Source: Takakia lepidozioides (taxonomy: Eukaryota; Streptophyta; Takakiopsida; Takakiales; Takakiaceae). Taken from it: DNA of 64,000 nucleotides. Location of the stretch: the NCBI GenBank assembly GCA_030704615.1, contig CM060732.1:18102001-18166000 (forward strand). Reading direction: 5' to 3'. Below the pieces are notes generated by a model. That model was not told the origin of the DNA. It searched no databases and saw only the letters and a program-made list of their open reading frames with translations. The translations under genes and the position numbers were made by a program. This document shows, piece after piece, positions 56,290 to 64,000 of this stretch (position 1 is its first letter; every line of letters starts with the position of its first letter).

Positions 56290-57395
56290 CATGGCGGCGT
56301 CATGGCAAGCTGCAGCTGCCAGGTTGGCGGAGCTGCCAATTAGGCCAGCTATTGAGCGCGCCATGGTGACACCTGGAGTTGTCATATTAGACAACCAGGA
56401 TGGCATTTTCTATTTGAGTGGACCGGCAGACAAGAGGTACCGGCCACTACGGGTCTTGTTGTCCAGACTCGGGAGCTCAGCCATTGATGCTGGGCAGAGC
56501 TGCTATTGCAGGCTTGGGCCTCACGGAGGCGGATATGGAGCCTTGTCCTTTCCAGATACAGACGTCTCTGGGAGGATCGGAACAGGCTCGGGGCATGACA
56601 CGGCGTGAGTTGGCTATCAGACTACGGCCGGATCACCCTACAAATGGCTCAGTGATGCGAGCCAAGACCATTGTGACAGACGCGGTCTCATACGATGTCC
56701 TGGTTGGTGGGGCAGTGTTGTACCCCATGGGCTTCACCCTGGATTTTTGGGAGGAGTCAGCTTCCTATAGGCCTGGATGGCAGTCAGGGGAGGGCCGGCG
56801 TGTGCAGCTCCCTGTGACGTTCATAGGAGGAGTTGCGGATGCCCAGCGAGGCAAGATGTCGATACTAGCAACATTCACAGCTGCAGTGACTTGGCCTGGA
56901 GAGTTGTTTGAGGGCAACGCTCATTCAGAGGATGTGTCACCTCTGGGAGAGCAGGATGACATGTATGGTATGGCGGAGTTGTCTGCCATGGTTGCTCAGA
57001 CTCCATTGTGGGGCACGAGCAAGGATTTGCAGCAGGTTGCTGATCGACGGATGCAACAAGCCTGGGTGGAGGCTTTTGTACCATCAAGAGAGGAGGAGAG
57101 TGCGGGGATTGCACCAAGACCACCTCAGTTGTCTCCATTGGACACCACACCTATTGTGTGGCAGTATCCGGATGAAAGCATTTGTCTTCTAGACTTGTTT
57201 GGCGGGATCAGCACCGGATTGGCTGCTGTGTTACAGGTAGGTGTACGAGTTCGGCGTTACCTGTATGTGGAGAGGGATGAGACTGCACGACGCGTTTCAC
57301 TTCGCCATGTTGCTCAGTTGATGCAATAGTACCCTGAGTTGTTGTCGGTGTCTGCAGTTCGTGGATATCAGCAGGCCTTGCCAGGAGGTTTACTA
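56290..57395 (+). pseudogene. Retroelement protease fused to a cytosine-5 DNA methyltransferase start
   Basis: A first piece (to about 56465) reads PGVVILDNQDGIFYL. After a frameshift the open frame has PDSGAQPLMLGRAA, where DSGA is the aspartic protease active site, then TIVTDAVSYDVLVGGAVLYP, the flap-side block typical of Ty3 proteases. About 180 codons later comes ICLLDLFGGISTGLAAVLQ with YLYVERDETARRVSLRHV: motif I (DLFxGIxxG) and motif II region of C5-type methyltransferases. A TAG at 57327-57329 interrupts the frame, which goes on (YPELLSVSAVRGYQQALPG) to about 57395. It is then cut by the CATGAGC-rich end of transposon 3. The catalytic Pro-Cys motif IV and the rest are missing. PR and methylase share one frame, so this is a fusion, not two neighbours. 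Confidence 0.75.
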
Positions 57396-57412
57396 TTTCA
57401 TGAGCAGAAACC

Positions 57413-57645
57413 ATGAGCCATGAGCCATGAGCCGCATGAGCCGCATGAGCGGTGAGCCGAAGTCTAAGATACGCGGATTTCATGAGCGGACTCCTCAAAA
57501 TTTGGAAATGCGGCAGATTAAACAAGTATTAAAATAATAGTTTTTATTTGACCTTGCCGTTTTTGGACGTTCCAGATCATGTAATGCGGCGAAGATATGT
57601 CGTCAATAACAAGTCCGCTCATGGTTTTTTAGATCCGCTCATGGA
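57413..57645 (-). repeat. CATGAGC-rich end, presumed left end of transposon 3
   Basis: It starts with repeated CATGAGC words exactly where the methyltransferase frame is lost. In reverse complement it shares TAATCTGCCGCATTTCC and GTCCGCTCATG with the right end of transposon 2. It lies next to the 3' end of the transposase fragment at 58235-59083, as in the other copies. Confidence 0.55.
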
Positions 57646-58234
57646 AATAAGTGACCGTGCAACGAGAAATCCAGTATACCACTGCAAAAGGACGTCGCAT
57701 ACTGGCCTGTATAGAGTATTCCGCGGTTTTACATGCCTTAACATTGGAATGAAGCTGACCGTTTTGCCGCGATTGAACCAATGGAGTCTGCACCAATACA
57801 GTCTGGAGTACTTCACAATTCTGTCTTCTTCGGGTATTCGGCGGGAAAGGTTTGCAACTGAACTGGGAAATAGGGTGCCGCATTAGGGTTCGCACGTGCG
57901 AAATTTCGGAGCGGTTTGGTGTTGGCGAAGGCCGCCTCTGGGGGTACCTACGACGATACTTGGAAATGCGGCGCCGCATTTCCTTGTCGGAGGTCGAATG
58001 AGGAAAGCAAGTTTTCGGAAAGCAGAAAAACATGAACCCTCCAACATACAAAAATACATGCACGTGGAAACAAGTGAACGATATAGTAATATCTTAGTTC
58101 GAGCAAAACAGGTTACTGGTAGGCAAGACATATGTCGGACCTTTGTGTGGCCAGAGTCTGAGGTACTGGCAGCAGTACAGTTCTACTATCCGAAAAGGAT
58201 GGGCGTACCATTGTATGTGGACCGCAAGCCAAGC
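57646..58234. other. Subterminal region with GCGGCGCCGC palindrome
   Basis: No gene supported. A perfect 22-bp palindrome lies at 57963-57984 (inner 18 bases AAATGCGGCGCCGCATTT), with weaker ATGCGGC sites at 57507, 57580 and 57873. Its arms match the ATGCGGC words of this copy's terminal region, as the AATTTCGG arms do for transposon 2. Confidence 0.6.
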
Positions 58235-59083
58235 TCACCGGTCCCCTGGATCCATATTCAGAAGAGTGTGAACCTCCTGGGGGCTCAACCCTGGTGCATG
58301 TATGAAGTGATGAGTTGTGGAATTACAACGGAGTCTCTTTAGGTACACGTAGTACAAATGCTTGCAAGGGCAGTATGATGCCCCCTTGTTCGCCATGATC
58401 TGGAAGTCGGTGCAATTGCAGGTGGGTAATTCTGAAATGGTGATGGTGTACACCTCATTGCGAATAGCTGAGCCCGCCGTGGCCATCTGATACACACGCC
58501 CGAATCCTGGTGGGGGCACTTCTGTCGAGCTCTGGATTGTACAGTTCATCCGAAGTGCATTCCCCATCCTTGTCTCGTTCACTTTTGAGGGAGGTCGCCG
58601 CCTCTTCGGTTTCCCCCAACGGTGTGTAGGATGCTTAGAGCTGTCGTGTCCCATTGTTCTTGCTCTCACAGGGGTCGGTGGTGGAGGCTGTGGAAGCGGA
58701 AATGGTTCTCTGGAGACGTCAGTGCGCTGCACCATCCGAAATCCTGCGGCGGTAAGGGCGTCGGCCTCAACCTGACTCAGATCGCAGCCTGGTTCCACCG
58801 GCCACACCGGGGGAGCCTCTGGCATTGTTTGTATGCCGTACTTGGGCTTTCCATACACGCAAGTCATAATGTCGTGCCTGCAGAACCAGAACTGGGTGGT
58901 TGTCGCCTCCGCAAACTTTGCATGGACAAATCTTCCTGTAAAAGTAGGAGCAGGGACAGCCCCATCTGGATTCCTTCTTATCATCTCTAAACAACATTGT
59001 CGTGTATCCACACGAATTGCGGAACACCTTCCTCGAAACGACGGCTTTGTGCTTAATTGCAATTGAAACAACAAGCCATACAT
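58235..59083 (-). pseudogene. WRKY/GCM1-MULE-SWIM transposase, 3' fragment
   Basis: Minus strand, about 280 open codons matching only the last part of the intact copy. It begins at KPSFRGRCSAIRVDTRQCC (PTFRGKCCAVRVDTNQRC in the intact protein) and has FWFCRHDIMTCVYGKPKYG, HRWGKPKRRRPPSK and an intact SWIM finger (CNCTDF...CPCKHLYYVY). The MULE core, zinc finger and N-terminus are absent; sequence beyond 59083 is unrelated. It is a truncated third copy with little decay in what remains. Confidence 0.92.
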
Positions 59084-59349
59084 GTCTTAAGCATTTGCCT
59101 GTTGACATAATGATTCCTCATTTTTTGTTGATATGGGTCAAGCCTTACATAATCCAGTTCTTGAGCCATTCATCTTCCTAAAAAGACATCCTATGTTGGC
59201 TTGAAACCGATCTATCAGTGCCAAGACACATGCAAGATTCATATAGTAGAAACGGGGCTGAGTTTTTTCAGGCATATGCAGGCCTGGATTGGTATTCCGG
59301 GGCCTCATAAACAACTCTGCCAGGGTAAAAAATAAATAACTCAGAATTC

Positions 59350-61520
59350 CAGGACAATCATATCATGAAAGCACCATGGTTTAATAAAAAATTCCCCTAT
59401 ACTTGCAGATTGTACCTTCATTTTAGAAACCAGATTGCAGGTCTGGAGATAATCTCCAGAACCAAGCCCTTCAAGCAACAAGTGTCTTTCTTGCTTAGTT
59501 TTATCTAAGTAAGAATATCTCTACACCTAGCAAGGTGTATCATGACCAGGTTTAGGCCATGAAAGAGTATTTAAAACTGTCATGCTAGGCTACTTGCTGG
59601 ACCATAAAGGTTACTGTTTTAGAATCCAATTTTTGAATAAGTCGCCTTCCTAAAAAAACAGCCAGCCTGAAGGTATCATAGCATTGCAAATGAATGAGCA
59701 AGCATTACATGCAATGACATGGCTTATTTGAGTCTCTGTAAGGAGCTGCAGGTCTGGAATGGAATTCCAGAACTTCATGATCAAAACTCTGCCAGGGTAG
59801 AAGGTTAGAAGCACACAACACCTACCAGCAAGCAGGTCTTGAAAATCAAAATTATGATGGGGCCAGGTCTGAAGGTGCTTCAGTGCCAAGTCATAGGCAA
59901 GACTTCTAACAACACAAAACACAGGGCTGAGTACCCTCAAGCAGATATGGGCCTGGAGTGGAATTCCAGGGCCTCATAAAAAGTTCTGCCAGTTAAAGAA
60001 AGGAACTCAGAAACCCATGTCCCCTATCATGCAATGAAATCACGGTGATATGAGAGCCTTGAAGAATGTTTGTTATCAGACAAGGTCTATCTTCTGATCC
60101 ATCAAAGCCAGGCCATGATGTTTCATTTCAGAGCCTAGTTTCCATGCAGCCAGAGTTATAGCTGCAGCCCTATACCTTTGTTGAAAACAGCCAAAGCCTT
60201 CAGTAGAGATTTTGTTTTCTATGAAGTCCCTTGTGTGTCTTAACTCCAAAACATGTAGAAGTGGTCATCAAGAACCAAAAGCAAGGGTAAGGAGTAAGAA
60301 GGTGATCCTCATTAGAGCCGACTTGAAGCCGTTTTGAGGTAGCAAGGTGGCAGATTTGAAACAACAACTGGCATCAGCAGCTTCAGGCGGTAGCAGCAAT
60401 CCCTTATGCAAGAATCAGACTCTGCAAGCTTCAAGAATTCAAGACAAGTGAAGACCCTCACCTGTGCCCGTCCCAAAAACCACCACATAAAGATGTGTGT
60501 TAGTGAGGATGCATCAAGTGAGTGGCAGGTCTTCACAGTTGCTATCCATGTCAATGCTGAATTCTAAAGCATGTACAGATCACAATTCAAGCAAGGGTAA
60601 CCTCAAAAGACCTTGAGTGTTTGCGGAATGCCCTGCGCCATGGCGTCCAACAGATCGTCTCCAACAAAACACAATCACAGTAGAAGGGTTCACAGATAGA
60701 GAAGAGCTCATACAAAGTGAAAGGGCCATATGTAATCTGTAGATAAATAGGGGTAGAGTACTTCCCAACGAGGAGTAAAAGCGCCGCTGCAATTAAAAAG
60801 AACCATGAGGGTCTGAGCAAAGCAATCATCGCTTTGTCACCTGCCAGAGAAGAATCTGCATAACCGCCAATGCGCATCCCAAGAGCCAACCATCACGGGT
60901 ACCATGCAGCAGTTGGGGAGCAGATTTACACGGCGCATCATCAAGGATCCCTGAAGCACGAGCTCTGTGCTGTGAAAAGTGTCGACCTGCTTAGGGCACA
61001 GATCCCCGATTTCTCATCCAGGGGGGATGAAAAGTCGCATTCTAGCAGGAGATGCACTTGTCAATGGATGACATCCATCAAAAAGATAACTTTTAGGGTT
61101 AGGGTATAGGCTCAAGTTTAATAACTGCCATCATTTATAATAAATGATGGTAAAATTACTCTCTCCAGGATTATAATAGGTCACCATCATTCATGGAATT
61201 CATCCCGTTTGGATGAAAAAGGAGAAAACAAATGATAAACCAAGATTTATGCACAGTAAGGGTCATCATCCTAATAATTTCATCCAGATTTGGATGAGAA
61301 AGGAGATTAGGATGAAAAACCAAAATCCGCTGCTCAGTCACTCCCCCCCCCACATTCTCTGTTTTTCTTTGTTGCCCCCTCTCTTGGGGAAACAAAAGGG
61401 ACAGATCCTACCTCTGTCAGGGGCTGACGTTGGTAGTAAGACTTACCTTCACATATAGAATTAATCCGGATTTTCTAGATATCCTCTACAAATCCCTTCA
61501 CACAAGCATCAATCTGTTGT
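59350..61520. repeat. Duplicated segment, copy 1
   Basis: It aligns with 62150-64000 at an offset of about 2.35-2.8 kb with indels. Markers: ATATGAGAGCCTTGAAGAATG (60049; 62429), CCCTGCGCCATGGCGTCCAAC (60630; 62970), GGCGCATCATCAAGG (60931; 63269), CATCCAGATTTGGATGA (61281; 63611) and GATATCCTCTACAAATCCC (61480; 63950). Together with the reverse-strand LINE domain it looks like the 3' part of a LINE present twice in tandem. No other gene is supported. Confidence 0.8.
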
Positions 61521-61871
61521 GTGTGAGTTGCCCAAAAACTAGGCCTCAGAAGGGGCTGGGCTTTTGGCTCAGCCTCGACTTTTTCAAAGTTAGTAAACAG
61601 AGGTACATGCACAATTCCCTTGATAGATTTGAAGAGAGCATCTCTTTGGTGAGAGAACCTCGGACAGTGTATCAGAAAATGAATAATGTCTTCAGGTTGC
61701 CCACATACATGGTTGGACACTACAGCCTCTAAGTCAGATTTATCCAGCAGGGTGAAGACTTGCGGTTCCAGGTCCAGGTCCTTGAGAATCTCTTCTACTG
61801 TCTTCTACCAGGACTTAGCCTGTTTGACAGGTCGGTGGGCGGTCCTGTTTCCAAGATATAGAGTCGATTAA
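61475..61871 (-). pseudogene. LINE reverse transcriptase zinc-binding domain remnant
   Basis: On the minus strand the frame reads GQPEDIIHFLIHCPRFSHQR near 61695-61635. This is the C-terminal zinc-binding segment of plant LINE reverse transcriptases (C..C...ED..H....CP pattern), with one Cys not visible. The sense extends upstream to about 61800 in broken frames (LDLEPQVFTLLDKSDLEA). The polymerase core is absent. Confidence 0.65.
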
Positions 61872-63698
61872 CTTAAGATATCTGGCGTTGGACATATATT
61901 GCAGCTGAACCCACCATCTGACCTTGAATTTATCTCGTCGGGAGCTTAAAAGAGAGCAGCACAGAAGAGAGCGAAGATATACATGTCATGTCAAGACATG
62001 GACAAGACCGCTGAGGTCATTGTCATTGAAAGACAAAACAGCCCTTTACAGGGCACCATCTAACATTCCCTTTCATGTTTACAATCTCATTTGAATACCC
62101 CATATCATTTCAGGGTCTCTGAAAAAACAGGGCGGGAGGGTGGGATCCCAGGTCATTCATATCATGAAAACACCATAGTATGCATCATCATCTCAAAAAT
62201 TCATTTCAAACTCATTTCAAAAACCAGATTGTAGGTTTGGTTTGAAGATGATGTTTTAGAACCAAGATATAAGCAAGATTCTTAAAAAGGAAGAAGAAAC
62301 AGCAGGGTAGATCCCCCTTAAGTAGGTATAGGCATGGAATGGTATTTTAAGGCCTCATAAAATAGTTCTGCCAAGGTGAAAGAGCAGCTCAGAAACCCCT
62401 ATTTGTTATCAAGCCATGAAACCAAAATGATATGAGGGCCTTGAAGAATGTGTGTTATCTGTCAAAGCCTATCCTTTTGATCCATCAGAGTCATACCAAG
62501 AAGTTTCATTTCAGAGCCAGGTATCAAAGCAGTCAGAGTAATAACTGCTATTTTGTATCCTTGTACCCTTCATAGCTTAACTCCTACACATGCAAATGTG
62601 GTTGTAAAAAACCATAAACAGGGGTAAGGAGAGAAGCAGATCCTCATTGGAGCCATCTTGAAGCAGGTCTGAAGCGGCATGGTGGCAGTTTGAAACATCA
62701 GATGGCATCAGCAGCATAGGCAGCAGCAGAATCCACATTTGCAAGAACAGGAGCTGCAAGCTTTCAAGAAATCAAGACAAGTGAAGACCCTCACCTGTGC
62801 CCGTCCCAAAAACCACCACATAGCGATGTGTGTTAGTGAGGATGCAGCAGGTAAATGGCAGGTCTTCACAGTTGCTATCCATACATGTCAGTGTTGAATT
62901 CTAAAGCAAGTACAGATCACAATTCAAGCAAGGGTAAACTCAAAAAAACCTTGAGTGTTTGTGGTATGCCCTGCGCCATGGCGTCCAACAGATCGTCTCC
63001 AACAGAACGCAATCAGAGTAGAAGCGTTCACAGATAGAGAATGGCTCATACATAAAGAGAGAGCAACATGTAATCTGTAGATAAATAGGGATAGAGTACT
63101 TCCCAACAAGGAGTAAAAGCGTCGCTGCAAAATAAAGAACCATGAGTTTCTGATCAAAGCGATCACCGCTTTGTCGTCTGCCAGAGAAGAATCTGTTTAA
63201 CCACCAATGCGCATCCCAAGAGCCAGCCATCACGAGTACCATGCAGCAGTAGGGGAGCAGGTTTATACGGCGCATCATCAAGGTTCACTGAAGCACGAGT
63301 TCAGTGCTGTGAAGTGTGTCGGCCTGCTTAGGGCAAAACTTCCCGATTTTTCATCCAGGGTGGATGAAAAATCACATTTTACCAAGAGAGGCACTTTGTC
63401 AATGGATGACATCCCATAGAAATGTATCTTTTAGGGTTATGGTATAGGCTTAGGTTTAATAACTGCCATCATTTATGATGGTAGTTTTATTATTCTCTTG
63501 GATTTAAAAATAGGTAACCATTATTTATGTAGATCATCCAGTTTAGATGAAAGAAATAGATGGTAAATCCAGCTTTCTGTACATTAAGTTTCATCACCCT
63601 ATAATAAAATCATCCAGATTTGGATGAAAAAGGCTGGGATGAAAAACTAAATAACCTCAAAAAGTTAAGGCCAGATGAAATCCAAAGATTTATAGATG

Positions 63699-63736
63699 GA
63701 GAGGGAGAGAGGGAGAGAGGGAGAGAGAGGGAGACA
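63699..63736 (+). repeat. GAGAGG microsatellite
   Basis: Repeats of GAGAGGGAGA over about 38 bases, absent from the first duplicated copy. Confidence 0.9.
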
Positions 63737-63738
63737 TC

Positions 63739-63852
63739 AGGGGGCAACAAAGAAAAGAGAAGAAGGTGGGGGGGGGGGGGGGAGTGACTGAGCAGCTGCT
63801 GCTGCTCAGTCACTCCCCCCCCCACATTCTCTGTTTTTCTTTGTTGCCCCCT
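63739..63852. repeat. Fold-back inverted repeat with G15 and C9 runs
   Basis: The left arm (63739-63796) runs AGGGGGCAACAAAGAAAAG...GGTG, a run of 15 G, then AGTGACTGAGCAGC. The right arm (63801-63852) is its reverse complement with few differences. The first duplicated copy has only the right arm (61330-61382), so the left arm is an inverted copy added later. Confidence 0.85.
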
Positions 63853-64000
63853 CTCTTGGGGAAACAAAAGGGACAGATCCTACCTCTATCAGGGGCTGAC
63901 GTTGGTAGTAAGACTTACCTTCACATATAGAATTAATCCGGGTTTTCCAGATATCCTCTACAAATCCCTTCACACTAGCATCAATCTGCTGTGTGTGAGA

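Larger units (their letters stand above)
62150..64000. repeat. Duplicated segment, copy 2
   Basis: Second copy of the 59350-61520 segment, running out of the window just where the LINE zinc-binding domain begins. It carries a GA-rich microsatellite and a fold-back sequence that copy 1 lacks. Confidence 0.8.

Noticed and set aside
61090-61110. TTTTAGGGTTAGGG word resembling plant telomere repeat
   Set aside because: Only two units, present in the diverged duplicate as a single weaker word; not an interstitial telomere array.

Overview
The window is nuclear DNA from a green-lineage eukaryote. The support is spliced genes with GT-AG introns, plant-type Ty3 elements (one with a chromodomain), SWIM-domain Mutator-like (MULE) transposases, a CACTA-type MITE and an exon that looks like a plant nucleotide-sugar transporter. 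A streptophyte alga (Chara-like) or a bryophyte would fit; this is inference from element types, not from a marker gene. There is no rRNA, tRNA, CRISPR or intact ordinary host gene that I can support. Nearly everything is mobile DNA in different states of decay.

Layout. 1-7.9 kb: frameshifted 3' part of a non-chromodomain Ty3 pol, followed by an accessory coiled-coil coding region, a polypurine tract and a minisatellite-bearing LTR. 7.9-13.8 kb: a nearly complete but broken chromovirus, its presumed LTR, then the tail and LTR of another chromovirus. 13.8-20.4 kb: GTCTGC/GCAGAC repeat arrays and two halves of a SWIM-type MULE transposase in opposite orientations. 20.9-24.1 kb: an isolated nucleotide-sugar-transporter-like exon, AT-rich DNA and a solo LTR. 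26.6-37.2 kb: a decayed transposon bounded by diverged inverted repeats. 40.9-50.9 kb: a second transposon of the same kind, with an apparently intact transposase. 50.9-57.4 kb: a mosaic of gag, a second ParB-like gene, minisatellites and a retroviral-type protease fused to the start of a cytosine DNA methyltransferase. 57.4-59.1 kb: the 3' end of a third transposase copy. 59.1-64 kb: two diverged copies of a segment ending in a LINE zinc-binding domain.

The most interesting point is the repeated design of the 26.6-37.2 and 40.9-50.9 kb transposons. In both, a WRKY/GCM1-type zinc finger + MULE + SWIM transposase is transcribed away from a spliced gene with a ParB-like fold. In the first copy that gene goes on into an N4/N6-type DNA methyltransferase; in the second the methylase half is not visible. 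An array of short palindromes lies between the two start regions. The palindromes differ in sequence between copies but share a GGYGCC-like core and the position. This suggests a self-modifying transposon with its own methylase/ParB-like protein and cognate sites. The PR-cytosine-methyltransferase fusion nearby is a second, independent case of a mobile element carrying a DNA-modifying enzyme.
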